From positions 399,617,889 through 399,681,888 of the forward strand of contig NC_081408.1 of assembly GCF_030272615.1 (NCBI RefSeq): a stretch of DNA of 64,000 bases, read 5' to 3'. Origin of the DNA: Cryptomeria japonica. Lineage: Eukaryota; Streptophyta; Pinopsida; Cupressales; Cupressaceae. The stretch's first letter is position 1; every line of letters begins with the position of its first letter. This document shows, piece after piece, positions 34,863 to 47,403 of this stretch. The notes beneath the pieces are model-generated. The model saw only the letters and a program-made list of their open reading frames with translations, did not search any database and was not told the DNA's origin. The position numbers and the translations under genes were made by a program.

Positions 34863-36362
34863 ACCTTGTCTCTCAAAAAGTGAAACTTGATAGATATATG
34901 CTTAGTCTTTGAATGTAACACCAGATTCTTAGAAATGTTAATTGCACTTGAGTTATCATAGTAGATAGCAATAGGCTCATCATACTCAACTTTGATATCT
35001 TTCAACATCTGCTTCATCCATACTACCTCAATACAATTGTTAGCAGCAACAATATATTATGCCTTTGTAGTGGATAAAGAAATAGAGTTCTGCTTTTTGC
35101 TCAACCATGAAACCAGTCTTTTTCCCAAGAAAAATGAACCACCACTAGTACTCTTCTGGTCATCCACATCTCCTACCCAATCAACAACAGTAAAAGAACT
35201 CAAATTAAAATTATCATCTTTAGGATACCATAAACCAAAATCAATACTTCCTTTCAAGTATCTAAAAATTATTTTAACAACTACAACATGGGATTCCTTA
35301 GGATCAACTTGAAATCTAGCAACAAGACAAATGGCATTCATGATATCAAGCCTGGTCTGAGTCAAATAGAGAAATCTACCAATTATAGATCTGTATCTAG
35401 TCTAATTTGCTTTAGGGGAATCATCATCCTTAGTCAACTTACATCCGGTCACCATAGGAGTACCAACTAGCTTTGTATCCTCTAAACCAAATGTTTTCAA
35501 CAACTCTTTCACATACTTGGACTGAGATATAAAAGTCCCTTTATCAAACTTAGTAATTTTCAATCCCAAAAAAAATTTCATCTCTCCAATAATAGACATT
35601 TCAAACTCATTCTGCATCTCATTAGCAAACTCTTTGCACAAACTATCATTCCCTCCAAAGATAATATCATCAACAAAAATGTCAATAATCAGAATATTAT
35701 CATGATCAATATTGAAGTACAAATTACTATTAGTAGTACCTTTGTTGAATCCTAGCTTCAAAAAATACTTATCCAATTTGGCATACCATGCTCTTTGGGC
35801 TTGCTTCAATCCATACAATGCTTTCTTCAACCGGAAAACCATATCACGTTGATCAGTTAATTGAAATCCATCCAGTTGCTCAATGTAAACCTCTTCTTCC
35901 AATTCACCATTCAGGAACACTGACTTGACATCCATCTAATAGACTTTAAAATTCTTTTAGGAAGCATAAGCAAGAAATAATATCACAGCTTCAATCTTTG
36001 CCACCGGAGCAAAAGTCTCCTCAAAATCAATTCCTTCCAATTGTGAATCTTTTAAAAACAAGTCTAGCTTTGTTCCTAACAACTTCCCCTCGCTCATTCA
36101 ATTTGTTTCTAAAGACCCATTTATTTCCAATTACATTTTTGTTCTTAGGTCTAGGAACAAGAATCCATGTATTATTCTTTTCAATTTGATTCAATTCTTC
36201 TTTCATTGCTTTTACCCAATGTTCATCTTTACATGATTCATTCACATCTTTAGGTTCAATATTTGAAATCAAAAAATACTCAACTTGGTCTTCAATAACT
36301 CTTCTTCTTGTCTGAACACTTTTATTTCTATCTCCTCTAATATGATTTTCAGAGTAATTCAA
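34863..36362 (-). pseudogene. pol: A reverse transcriptase and RNase H
   Basis: The copia reverse transcriptase on the minus strand has WVKAMKEELNQIEKNNTW, NKWVFRNKLNERG, then [35 protein letters not shown] and catalytic FVDDIIFG (near 35660), then KFFLGLKI. RNase H follows: a DWVGDVDDQKSTSGGSFFLG block, SWLSKKQNSISLSTTKA, then YYDNSSAINISKN and HSKTKHISIKFHF, where B cuts it. Frames are broken by stops or shifts near 35400, 35940 and 35056. The sequence is clearly recognisable but dead. Confidence 0.92.
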
Positions 36363-36499
36363 TCTTACATACCTGGGAGTCCTAAGATTTTCTTGATTTT
36401 CAGACTCTTGAGCTCTTTCTTCTGCACTTGCACATGTTCCTTCTTCGAGAACTATTTACAATTGGTTCTGAGTTTGAAGTTGCTTCCCTTTATCTGAGC

Positions 36500-37415
36500 A
36501 GTCATTCTAATCATTTGAATCATATCCGGAGGATCAAGTATGTCTTTCCTTGCCTTCATCAACTCTGGCATTTGCACTCTCAACTATCTTTCTCAGTCTC
36601 TTAAATTATAGCACCGATAGGCCTTGATTTTAGTAGAATAACCAAGAAATATTCCTTCATCACATCTAGCATCAAACTTCCCTAGTTCTTCATCCCTTTT
36701 AATATAACATTTACTTCCAAAAAATTTGAAATATTTAACAGTAGGAGCATGACCAAACCATAGTTCATAAGGAGTCTTACCGGTATCACCCTTGATATGC
36801 ACCTAGTTAAGAGTGTAAACAACAGTACTCACAACTTATCTCCAATAGATATGTGGAACATTTCCTACCAACATCACAGTTCTAACAACTTCTTGGATGG
36901 TTATGTTCTTCCTTTCCACAACTCCATTTTGTTGAGGGGTTCTAGGAGTAGACAACTGTCTCTTTACCCGATGCTCTTCACAAAATGCATTAAACTCACC
37001 GGAAGTGAATTCACCACCTCTGTCTGATCTCAAACACTTCAAATTTAGGCCTGTCTTTGTCTCAACCATAGCTTTAAAAATCTTGAAATTCTCTAGAGCT
37101 CCCTCAAGAAAGTAACCCACATCATCCTAGAATAGTCATCAATCAACAACATGAAATATCTATCTCCCTGCAAGCTTCTAACTCTAGAAGGACCACACAA
37201 ATCAATATGCACAAGATCCAACAATTCATTTGAAAAATGCTTCTTATGCTTGAAAGAAATTCTCGTTTGCTTCCCTAACTGACATTCCTTGCATATAGTG
37301 TTAGTAGGTTTCATCAACTTAGGAAGATCTCTCACAACCTGAGTAAAACTTATCTTGATAATGTAATCAAAATTCACATGCACATCCTTCTATGCCACAA
37401 CCAACTTTAATCAAT
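36500..37415 (-). pseudogene. A integrase
   Basis: The minus-strand copia integrase has a partial zinc region (CKECQLGKQTRISF), the first Asp in LLDLVHIDLCGP, and LIDDYSRMMWV. A frame break near 37093 follows. The second Asp is in LRSDRGGEFTSGEF and the Glu in TPQQNGVVERKN. Past a stop near 36836 come TPYELWFGHAPTVKYFKFFG and GIFLGYS, typical of the copia integrase C-terminus. Several breaks make it inactive. Confidence 0.9.
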
Positions 37416-37945
37416 CTAAGCAATCAAACAACTTTTACCACCAACATTTAAGTGAAAGATATTACCTTTAGTCTTTGTACCCGATGCAATATCTATTCTA
37501 GAACCACTCAAGATTCTACACTTTCCATTCTTGAATTGAAGATCATATCCCTTGTCAACCATTTTTCCAACACTCAAAAGATTATGCTTTATACCTTCTA
37601 CATACAAGACATCATCAGTATTGTTCTTACCATCAAGAGAAATTAAACCTCTACCACAGATTATTCCATCTTTTTAATCACCAAACCTTACACCGCCACC
37701 TTCATACTTTTCCATACTCACAAACTTATTCTTATCACCTATCATATGATGAGAGAATCCGTTGTCAATCACCCATTCATCTTTCTCTTCAACTTGTGCA
37801 GCCAAATCTCTTTACACATTTGTGTAGCTAGCAAAATCAATAGGTATTGGATCATCTTCCTTGATAGAAATAAACACCCATTCATTATCACTTGAACTGT
37901 CTTTATCAGATTCATCATCTATCACACCTTCATCGGCAACATAAT
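37416..37945 (-). pseudogene. A protease region
   Basis: Minus-strand translation gives EWVIDNGFSHHMIGDKNKF, matching the copia protease site where DSG is expected; here it is DNG. The usual VLYVEGIKHNLLSVGKM pre-integrase segment follows at 37416-37607. Stops occur at about 37670 and 37815. Confidence 0.8.
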
Positions 37946-38870
37946 AACATCTCTTCTAAAATTTAGGCTTATTAGGTCTTGGCTTAGGAACTCTTTCCGA
38001 ACACCTTGAGGCAAAATGACCTATCTTATTGAAAGAAAAACATTTAAGCGGAAAAATTTCTTCATACTTACCGGCTCCTTTAGGTAATCTTTTGGCAATA
38101 AGTGCTTCAATCTCCTCAATCTCTCGCTCTTCTTCTTCAATTTCCTTCATCTCTTTCTCATATCTAGATATCCTCCTTGAAGAACTTTCTACCAGATCAT
38201 ATCTCTTCTTACCCTTTTCAGAGACACTAGCCTTGAATGCAGATTATGTCTTAGGAAGGGAGTCACCAAACTCACTTAACTCAAAGGCTGGTAGCTTCTT
38301 ACCAATCAACATATCCCTAGTCACATTAGTCATAGTTCGGATCTCCTCAATGTTAGAAACTTTGTGTTAGTATGATGCAGGTAATGATTTGAGCACTTTA
38401 GCAACAATCTTTGATTCTTCCAATGTTCCACCAACACATCTGATATTACACACAAGTTCATTCACCTTCTGTATAAAAGAAGTGATATTCTCATCTTCGC
38501 TTATCTTGAACATCTCATATTTACCCTTAAGGCTCTGCAACTTGGCAATATTCACATAGCTATCACCTTCATATAAGGTTTCTAATCTTTTCTATATCTC
38601 ATGAGCAGTCTTCAGTTCCATAACATTTGTCATTTCAGAATCAGTCAGAGCACTCAATAATGCTTCCTTATCCCTAATATTGTATTTAGTTTCCTTTATC
38701 TCATTCAGAGTGGAAGGACCATTTGGGGGAATAGCATAATTGTCTTTAGTAATTGTCCAGTAAGATTCACCAATGCATCACAAATGACACTCCATGCGAT
38801 TCTTCCAAAGGGAGTAGTTAGTACCATCAAATCTCAGACTATCCTTCTTGTAGGTCGCCATCCCATATCA
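37946..38870 (-). pseudogene. gag: A gag
   Basis: The copia gag (UBN2-like) begins near 38862 with SLRFDGTNYSLWKNRM. It continues through KYEMFKISEDENITSFIQKVNELV and VAKVLKSLPASY, then a Glu-rich stretch and a knuckle CFSFNKIGHFASRC in which the second Cys is Phe. Stops occur near 38780, 38595, 38366, 38240 and 37956. It would form the copia particle. It is too damaged to act. Confidence 0.85.
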
Positions 38871-38903
38871 CCTCAAGTGGCTAGGCTTGTTCAGAGGAAC
38901 TTG

Positions 38904-38919
38904 CTATGATACCAATTTA
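38904..38919 (-). other. A primer-binding site (tRNA-iMet type)
   Basis: The minus strand reads TTGGTATCATAGCAAG just after the LTR end. It resembles TGGTATCAGAGC with one change. Confidence 0.8.
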
Positions 38920-40091
38920 TGGAAGATATTTGATTCTGGGAAGACAACTGAGAGAGGGGGGGGTGAATCAGTTGTCTCAAAAACTTACATAATTTAAACT
39001 TATTCTTAGATCTGATAATTAACCATGAAAGCATAAATCAACAACACATCATGAACACACATAACACTAAGATTTTTGACGTGGAAAACCCGGTCAAGTG
39101 AAAAACCACGATGGGAACCTACCCATAATATGATGATACTTTGTTAGAAATATTAGAAATATTACAATGGGGAATACACATGTATTCAGGCACACTGCTA
39201 AAAAACAACAAGGGCTACAACCTAGGGAAGACTCATTGTCTTACAAACATATTCATATCACATCCGGAAGATCATGAACTGAAAAGTAGCATCTCCTTAA
39301 TGCGTGGTTACAATTCCGGTTAAGCACATAACAAATTTCTTCTTTTCACACTTCTTTTCTGCTTCTGAAAGATGTTTACATTTAGTGCACATACATTCTA
39401 ATTCTCATCCATACACATACTCAATTACAAAGATTACATTTATTTATACATGACATCAACCTTTTGAAGATCATCAAGGTCGGCTCAACACTCACCACTT
39501 AATTACAAAAATATAACCACACCCGCTACAATATAACATGCAGACCAAGCAATATCAGCTAAGACATAGCACGAACCCAAATCTACCACCTCGAACATGC
39601 TACACCTCCAAGAATTATGCATCAAACATCCACAACATGCTACAATCATCCGGTCGACTAAGAACTGAATAACACAAACATACCGAAGAATATTATCAAT
39701 TATGAGTGCAACAATCAATGCGAACCACCAACACAAAAGGCACATGATCCAAAAATATCTACAAGCATCAAGAATTACTATAGAAACATCTGCGCCAACT
39801 CGAATTACTAGAATCATCATTAACACTATACTGAACCTCAAGAATACAAACCGCAATGATTGTCAACTTGGAAAAATCACTTGCGGAGCTCCAAACCACA
39901 AACCAACTGAATTGAAGATACACATCAATGTCCCAAACATAATTCCAAATCCGCAGATCAAGATATTACAATGCGGAGAAATGCAGATCAAAATACTGAA
40001 CACTATCATCACTGAACAACTGAAAAAACTGGCCACAACACAGATAATCGTAGCTCTCTTAAATCTTCATGCAAACCTCTGAAAATTGCAC
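38920..40091 (-). repeat. A 5' LTR, truncated at its outer end
   Basis: It aligns with 26450-27620 and ends (minus strand) TCTTCCA at 38920. The first ~210 bp of the LTR (TGTTGGAG...) present at 27621-27828 are absent, as is adjoining X2 gag sequence, so a deletion crossed this border. Confidence 0.8.
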
Positions 40092-40500
40092 ATGCGTGTC
40101 AACAATATGAGAAATACCACACAACACATCAAAACCAAGTTTATCACTTTGAACCATTCTTTTCAATCCTTCAATCAATGGGAGAGCTTCACTTTTCGGT
40201 TATTATTGACTCATCCATTGTGAAAGATTGTCAAATTAATTGTCAATCTTCTAATTGGTCAACAAAAACCCTAGTTAGTGATTCATCTACATCGTGAAAA
40301 TTATGAAAAGAATGAGGATAAACGAGGACATTTGTAGGATTGGAAGAACCACCAACATCCTCATGGAACAAGCTATCCAAATTAGGCTCCATTTCCTCGG
40401 TAATTAAACCTTGGGAAGCCTTAATTCTACAACTTCTTCTCAGGACCTGATATTATAGGTTGGACTAATAGTAGCAAAACTCAATGCACTAAGGGAGGGA
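40092..40500 (-). pseudogene. X2 gag start and upstream leader
   Basis: Read on the minus strand this aligns with X1 about 400-640, including the ATGGATG near 40215 and the GTTCAAAGTGAT that opens gag (X1 ATTCAAAGTGAT at 582). Only about 45 codons remain before A interrupts. Confidence 0.6.
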
Positions 40501-40637
40501 AATTAGAAATTTGAATTTTGAATTTTGAAACTTGAAATTTGCAAAATAATTAAATAATACATAATTTTAGAAAAATGATTATTCAATTAAAGAAGCAAAT
40601 TGATTGAAAAGATAGAGAATAATTGTGAAAAATCATG

Positions 40638-41200
40638 CAACCCACTAGAAATTTTAAATTTTAAATTAGGGCTTTGTGAAAAGAACCTCTTAATTTTAGA
40701 ATTTCATTTTAAAATTAGATCTAAGGTTGAAATTGAAATGGTTAATCCAAAATTGGGCAACCCACAAGGTTAATTTAAATTTAAAAATTACGGCTCTTTT
40801 AATAAACCACTTAATTTTAAAAGTTAAATTTTAAATTTTGATCCAAGATTGCAATTTTGAATTTGAGACAGCTCTAAAATGATAAATTCAAATTTTAAAC
40901 AACCCACAAGCTCAATTTTATTTTTTTTAAAAATTAGGGTTTTTGAAATTAACCACTTAATTTGAAATTTGAAATTTGACTTGCAAGTGAAAATTTGAAT
41001 TCTGAAATTGAAAAACACTTAAATCTAAAATAATTAAATCCAAATTAAGCAATTCACAAGCTCAATTTTGAATTTAAAAATTAGGGTTTTAGTGAAATTA
41101 ACCTTTAAAATATTTAAAATTTGCAAGGAAATCAAACTTGTAAATGAAAACTTGAATTTTAAATTGCATAAACAATCAAATCTGAGAACATAAATCAGAA
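40638..41200 (-). repeat. Degenerate tandem repeat in the X2 leader (four units)
   Basis: Four successive AT-rich units start at about 40638, 40758, 40900 and 41050, each opening with CAACCCACAAGCTCAATTTT-like sequence and then AAAAATTAGGGTTTT. Unit length is 120-150 bp. They lie between the primer-binding site and gag. Confidence 0.65.
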
Positions 41201-41212
41201 TTAAAGGTTTAA

Positions 41213-41231
41213 GGAGTCGGGTTCACCAAAA
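41213..41231 (-). other. X2 candidate primer-binding site
   Basis: The minus strand after the LTR end reads TTTTGGTGAACCCGACTCC. TGGTGAACCCGAC fits the form of a primer site, but I cannot assign its tRNA. Confidence 0.45.
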
Positions 41232-41895
41232 TGTAATGGTAAAAAATTAGTGTTTTCACCATTAGAGGGATGAAAACCACTAATTTGTCATTACATTCAA
41301 AAGAGGGAGGAATCCAATAGATCCAATCTCAAATCAAGAATGATAAGAACTAAACATTGATTGGATTTAAGGATTGTGTGAATGAATTGACCCTCTTTTG
41401 TGAGTTGAAATGCTGAATTAAGATAAAGTGCTAAAAAATAAAGGTAAAAATGTGAAAATATTGAGCTACAGATGCAAGATTTTCACGCACTTGGATCTGA
41501 GTAGTATATGCAAATTCAGATTTGAATACCCAAAAAAGATCCAAAAATGTCGAGACTGGTGTGCTTGTCGTCCTGGTCCTCCTACTTTTTCGCATGCCAG
41601 AGAGGGTTGATTTGTCTCTGCAAATAATGCCAATTCAAAAGAGTACAACTTCGTACCTGTTTCTTGCACACAAAAAGAAGGGGAAATAGGTTGGGAATAC
41701 GGGCTTGCCTTAGGTCAAACCCCAGTTTTGGAATTAACCATAAAATTAAGATAAAGATAATTGTTTAATGGAAGATTCTCCTTTTGAGGGAGATTTTGAA
41801 TAATGATTGGAAATCAAATGATATACCTCCTTGCGAAGTTTTATTCGTCTCCACATGGAATTAGGGCTTAATGAAGTCTTCAACAAAATAGAATG
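41232..41895 (-). repeat. X2 5' LTR, inner part
   Basis: It ends CCATTACA on the minus strand at 41232, as does the X1 LTR. The block at 41697-41745 matches X1 20815-20860 in reverse. The rest of this LTR is displaced to 56776-57259 by element C. 41891-41895 (GAATG) is the left target site of C. Confidence 0.75.
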
Positions 41896-44800
41896 TGATA
41901 GCTCTGAAAATATGAAATCTTCAATTTTGAGCTCAAATATTGATTTTCTGGTTTTATTTATATCCTCTGTAAATGATCCAGGGTCTAGGGTTTAGGGTTT
42001 ATCAAAGTTTCTTATGTTTTGTGAAGAAAACCCTAGCAATGATATATTTTGTTGTTACTTTTTCCCACTTAAAGCCAAGGGTTGTTTACCATGAGCGGGG
42101 CCATTCCATTCCCTAAATATTAAGTGATGGTTAACTAGTTTATGAAATGTGATTTTTCCTAAGTTGCAATTTTTTTTCTTATGACCGGTCTCTTTTTAAA
42201 AATTTTACGACCATAATTTCCCTAAGCCTGAAAGTCCTAAGTATTTCCATCATTTGCTAAAGATAGAATGGATCCAATGGTCCACACTTCCCTATGATCA
42301 AACATACGAGGATGATAAAGATCGCGACACTGCGAGATTGTGCAACGTGTTTTCAGCGGAAACCGACAAGGTTGGCAGTCTAACTAGTCGAAGTATTGTG
42401 TTACCGGTTCTCAGGCGGTAAAGGTCGGTCTACTAACAGTCCCATCAATTTGCATGTGTTCAAAATGAATGGAGATGTTTTATCCTGAGGTAAAAGGTGC
42501 TCGATTTTTAAATTCTGGAGGAATTAATGGGCATTGTGCAAAGCAGTTTTGTTTGAACAGATTTGACGACCCTCGTATCCCCACGCTGGAAGTTGCAAGG
42601 ATGTTATGGACCGCAACATCATGAGATGATGCCACGTGTCTCAGGCTGACCATGAAGGCCTACAGTGAGGTCTTGGACGGAGCTTGATTGAAAGATGATA
42701 TGGCAATGTTTAGTCGGGATTTGGTGGGTCCGTGGATACAGATGGAAGGACAAATGTCGCGTCGACAAACAATGACTACTAGATTTGCCAAGCTGGGTGA
42801 GATCTGCGGTTGAGTTCCAAATGAGAAATTAGGAGGGATCATAGAAGGCACCAGTTGTAGCATGCGTTGGGAAAGGCAGAATAAATGGGATACATACTTG
42901 TCCACTCAGGATGATTAGTGATGAGTTGGGAGATTTTTATGCCGACCTAGTCTAGAAGGATTATTTTCAAATTTTCTATTGAGAAAATGATTGATTCAAC
43001 AAGGCAAGGACAATATCTCAGAGATGTGAAATGATTTGGATAAGCTTCTAGTTCAAGTGTGATGGATCATGAGTTCTTTGATGAATTCAAAGATTTGCTT
43101 GTTGGCAGAGATCCTAAAGCAGAAGAATGTACACCCATGGAAGAATAAAATCAGGATAAAATCACTCGCATTAGATGAACCTTGATAGAAGAATACAGTG
43201 GATATGATATGCATGAATTCTAGTGTCCATAGTTGGCAGTTGAATTAAGAGCGCCAGAGTGATGATGTTTCATGAACAGGCACTACTTGATGAAGTATTG
43301 TTCAACTATAAATACAACAGGGTGGTGATAAAATTGGTAGGAGAGTATGAAGCCTTTTCATTTTTTGAATGTAGTTTTTCCTTTTGCAAAGGGAATGATG
43401 TTTGAGCAAGCTTGTAGATGGAGTTGAAATATACTCTGTGATATTGGATAGAATTTTTCTCTCGTGTGTGAGTATGCCTATTGCCAAAGGGGATTTGAAA
43501 GTGGGAAGGATTGCCAGAGGGGGCATGAAAGCTTTTTCTTATGAAGAAAGGCCACACATGACACAACCTTTGTGTCTACTCTGTCACTGGATGGTAGGGG
43601 GTTCTGAGAGAGAGCCCGCAGAGGAATGAAAAAGGAACATGTTTAGGTAGGGAGTGGCAGCAATCCATCCATGTAGTTGCATGGAAGCTGCGATCCCTCC
43701 CCAACATATTATGTTTACCCTCTAACTCCCCCTCCCACTGCCTCTGATCCTGGGCATGAAGGTTGAAGCTCCTCGTCTAGGTTAGAGGCGACTTTTCTTC
43801 TTGCCAGGACCCCTTTTCCTTTCCTAGAAAGGAAACCCTTAATAGGACAAAAGTGCAACATGTCACACTCCATCTAAAGGTGTCAAGGCAATAATGACAT
43901 GGCTCAAACAGTTTTAGCCCCTACCAATTTCAGTTAAGAACGATGATTCACAGGTGCCAACGCATGGACATGTAAACATTTTTGTAACAAAATTGCATAC
44001 GACCTTTTAGGGCTAATTGTTAAGAATGATTTTGTTGTTAACATGTGTCTTCTGGATGGAAGCTTGTCGCTCCCTTTAATTCTATAAAAAGGGAAATGAT
44101 GGCCAAAAAAATGGTTCAGATTTGTTGGAAAGGTCTTGTAGGTTCAATTTTCTTGTTCCTTGGGTTTTTTCCTGGTCTTTTTCTAGTAGTGAGTCAAAGT
44201 GAAGCAAACAAGCTGTAAAATCTTTTACAGAGCAAATAAAGAAATATTTTAGTGTCAAATTTGTATAGGTTCTTGAAGGAGTTATACATAAATTTTATCT
44301 TGTGACAGAGAGAACATTTTGTTTAAAGAAAAATAGAATTCCAACCTTTTTCTCTCCATTGCATTATTCTATCAATTTTTAAATGAAATGAATCAAGGGT
44401 TTGTTTCATTTAGTGCATTGTTATGATGTATGTAGCTTTTTGTTTATGCTTCGGCCCACGGGGTCAATTAAATTGCTTAAATGGAGCTACAGGATGATAG
44501 AACTTATGCAAGGATTTTAGTAAGTAGTTCTGGGTTAGGGTTGCAAATATGATATATTGTAAGGCAATATCATCTCAGATTTTATGTTATTAGATCAAAT
44601 TTTGTCACACTTTCACGTCTATGTTTTATATCTCTTAGGTGCCCAATGGAATAAGACACTAATCAATGCTTGTAACTGGTTTTGTTTATCAGCCTTGTTT
44701 TTTTTTCAACTGATGGATCTCTACAGATTTCATAAATATCAGAATATCATTAGTTAAGTTCTATGTATTTTCTGAAGGTTGTCCAACCCTTTCTCATACT

Positions 44801-45118
44801 CTAGCTTAAGGTTGAGGATCATTGAAGGACTTGCCATCCTTAAGCATTCTCTTTTCTATTGAGTCCTTTCATGAGATAATTTGCTTTGTTTTCAGTCAAG
44901 TCTTGAGTATCGTTGCAGAGAGCAGGAGATTCACTGAAGAGATTACCCTCCCGAGTCCTGCAGAGCCCGAAGTGTAGAAGGATTTCACATCCTTGTTAAT
45001 GTTAATCCAAGATTGACGAATATTGATAGTTGGAGGTGGCTCTCCATATATATTTGGAGGAATTAGCTTGGTCTCTGCCCAGTGGTAGTGTAAACTCGTC
45101 CATTTTTGGGAACCAACA
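41896..45118 (+). repeat. C 5' LTR
   Basis: This 3223-bp LTR starts TGATAGCTCTG and ends GGGAACCAACA, and is alignable end to end with 53544-56770. It contains two possible TATA boxes, a short telomere-like TAGGGTTTAGGGTTTA near 41985 and CCGGT/AGTCGG-rich DNA near 42350-42440. A 75-codon frame (43402-43629) is kept in the other LTR (55054-55281) but matches nothing I know. Confidence 0.92.
43317..43324 (+). promoter_or_regulatory. Putative TATA box in the C LTR
   Basis: TATAAATA occurs here and again at 54959-54966 in the other LTR. A second candidate, TCTATAAAAAG, lies at 44081-44091 and 55734-55744. Confidence 0.45.
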
Positions 45119-45122
45119 AAAA

Positions 45123-45140
45123 TGGCGACTCTGGTGGGGA
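45123..45140 (+). other. C primer-binding site
   Basis: TGGCGACTCTGGTGGGGA starts four bases after the LTR. Similar sequences recur at 45225-45242 (TGACGACTCTGCTGGGGA, preceded by the same ACCAACAAAAA), 45476-45485 and 45712-45722. The leader 45141-46005 has no other coding signal. Confidence 0.8.
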
Positions 45141-46005
45141 AAATATGAAATGTAAAGAATCTCTGGTAAAATGATTTGACTAAATATATAGCCGAGATTA
45201 TCCCATCCGAGGCACCAACAAAAATGACGACTCTGCTGGGGAATGTTGCATAAAGTTGTCTGGGTCTTTTGTGATTTGATAGTTGAGCGTTGCTCCCGTG
45301 TCGCAGGACTAAAAGTTTTGCCCACAGAGTGAAAAGCTTCTTAACTTGTCCCTTGTCGGTTTGAGTCAATTCTCATAATATTGCTGGAAATTTGCTATAG
45401 TTCATTTTCTATAAAGAGTTTGGTCCATATCTGTACATTTTTTAGGATTATATGTAATACCTCACAAGTTGTGAGTGGCGACTCTAACACTCTGAGATCT
45501 ATGCACCAGTGTGTGTTTGCTTGAAGAAGAACCACAAAATTTGCAAAAAAGATGAAGCAAATTTGAGCTCTTATGATGAAGTACCCTGACAAGTTGAGGA
45601 TGGAATCAATAATGCCATTTGATGATAAGGAAGTGTTGCAGTTCTGTGTTGAAACAAATCTGACCTATCAAGGAATTCTAGTTGTTTGAGTATTTATCCT
45701 TTGCAAGGAGGTGGTGACTCTGTCAAAAGATCAGTGTTAAAGATTTGAGGGATTGAAGGTAATTTTGCAAATCCCAGGTTAAAGAAGGCAACAATGGCTT
45801 CAACATTTCCAGGTATTTACATTTTCATGAGTCAAGTGTGTTTTCATGAAAATTGTATGTAAAAAATGTTCCCTAAAGAGTAAAAGAAGCTTTAAGGAAG
45901 GGAATGGTAGTGATTATTTTATATACTCCTGTGATTCAGTTTCCATTTTCTATATGAGATTAGATGGAGTATGTTTTGATCCCTTACAATGTGATAGTTT
46001 AAGAT

Positions 46006-46924
46006 TTGTGGAAAAATGAAAGAAATAGGGAAATGAATAAAAATATGTATCATGTGACTATGCTTCCCTATGAAATGTCAAATACAAATGTGCAACTTCA
46101 ACCGAATCACCGTAAACCTTTCTTTATGGAAGGATATAAGCCATTGAGTTTTGATGGTATCCAAGGTTTCCCAAATCCCGTTCCTATAAGGTTAGGGACA
46201 ATTACCAGGATTCAGTGGGAAAAGGTCAGAATTAGCACGACAACATTTGCAGGAGTTTTCAGAATTAATGGAAGATTTTGAAATAAATCAGGAAGATGTT
46301 TTCATGAAGTTGTTTGTTCAGTCTTTGAAGGAAAATGCCAGAGACCGGTTTTCTTACATGCCAGTATGTTCTATCTCATCATGGGATGAGTTGAAGATAA
46401 CATTCATGGAACAGTTTGGTGAGAGAATTAATCAAAGCTTAGCTATGAAAACATTCATGGGTATCCGGAAAGAAGAAGATGAGTTAGTACCTGCTTTTAA
46501 TCCCAGGTTTGCTAAGGCATTGGATGATATTCCTAGCAGCTATAGACCAAATGAAGTAGTGTGCTTGGTGGTTTATTTGGCCACATTTGATGAGGAAGAG
46601 AGTCATTTATTAAGAGATAAGGATCCTAAAACCTTGCATCAAGCATATAGGATAGCAATGGATATTGAGAACAACTTAAGATATGGAATCCCTAAGGGTT
46701 ATCTATCTGCAAGGGTATGTTATCCTAAGATATTAGAGGTTGAAGTAAAGCATAAATCTGAAGATAAAGAACCATATCAAGGCCCTTATATCCCAACTAA
46801 TCACATTAGCCTTGTTAATATTTATGATTTGAACAAAAATATGAGTGAAGAGAACTTGTCCCAGACAATGGTTATTCCTCATATTGATGAAGAAGAGGTT
46901 AATAAACATTATTTGATATATTAG
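46006..46924 (+). pseudogene. gag: C gag
   Basis: It opens at about 46006 and shifts frame near 46250. The gag domain is QEDVFMKLFVQSLKENARDR, then SWDELKITFMEQFGERINQS, VPAFNPRFAKALDDIP and YLATFDEEESHLLRDKDPKT, related to but distinct from E gag (12380-12720). It ends at a stop at 46922-46924. No zinc knuckle is visible. Confidence 0.82.
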
Positions 46925-47403
46925 ATGTAGAGATGGATGTGGTGCTAATCACTTTACTAAATGACAACAACAGTAATTGCTCTAGGAAGAGCATCTCACA
47001 TGAAATTTATTTGCAGTCTTGTGTTTCAGATAGATCCGACAATGAGTATGAAGAATTGGAAAGTTTTATGTCTGATATTGATGGAAGTCCATAGGATTTT
47101 GATAATATGAATTCAGTCTCTCAGGAAGTAGTTGTATATGATGAGAATTCAGATGATATGATCCCACCAATTTTAGTTAATAAAATTATTGGGATAGAAA
47201 GATGCATGATGTGCACAAATTAGGAAGTTGTCCTAATACAAGCCATTTCTAGCATTGAGGACCAGACTGTTATAAACTGCTCTCATTTCCAAAATGTCCC
47301 AGAGTTGACCTCTATGTTTGAGAGGAATCTAGTTCAAAAGAATTAGAACGATCATGGCAGATTTGTTGGGGCTTATGAATATCTTAACATGGAACATTCA
47401 TAC
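46925..47403 (+). pseudogene. C acidic unrecognised region, part before F
   Basis: Translation in one frame is rich in Asp, Glu, Ser and Asn (SDRSDNEYEELESF; SDDMIPPILVNKIIG) and has several stops. It carries no motif of protease or reverse transcriptase. It continues beyond F at 52392. The last five bases, CATAC at 47399-47403, are the left target duplication of F. Confidence 0.5.

Larger units (their letters stand above)
26450..40091 (-). mobile_element. A: Ty1/copia retrotransposon, degenerate, interrupted by B
   Basis: This is a minus-strand copia element. The 3' LTR is 26450-27828 and the polypurine tract follows at about 27831-27842. Pol runs from 38880 down to 28140 and is split by B (28241-34862). 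The primer-binding site is at about 38905-38919, and the 5' LTR (38920-40091) has lost its first ~210 bp. Domain order is gag, protease, integrase, reverse transcriptase, RNase H, as in copia. The 5' LTR end and about 80 bp of X2 gag are missing at 40091, which explains the lack of a target duplication. Confidence 0.88.

Noticed and set aside
41982-42000. Telomere-like TAGGGTTTAGGGTTTA
   Set aside because: Only two units, and the same sequence is in both LTRs of C (also at 53640-53656), so it is part of the LTR and not an interstitial telomere. It could be a telo-box-like promoter word.
43402-43629. A 75-codon frame kept in both C LTRs (other copy 55054-55281)
   Set aside because: Conservation follows from LTR homology; no motif or start context supports a gene, and amino-acid changes are scattered.
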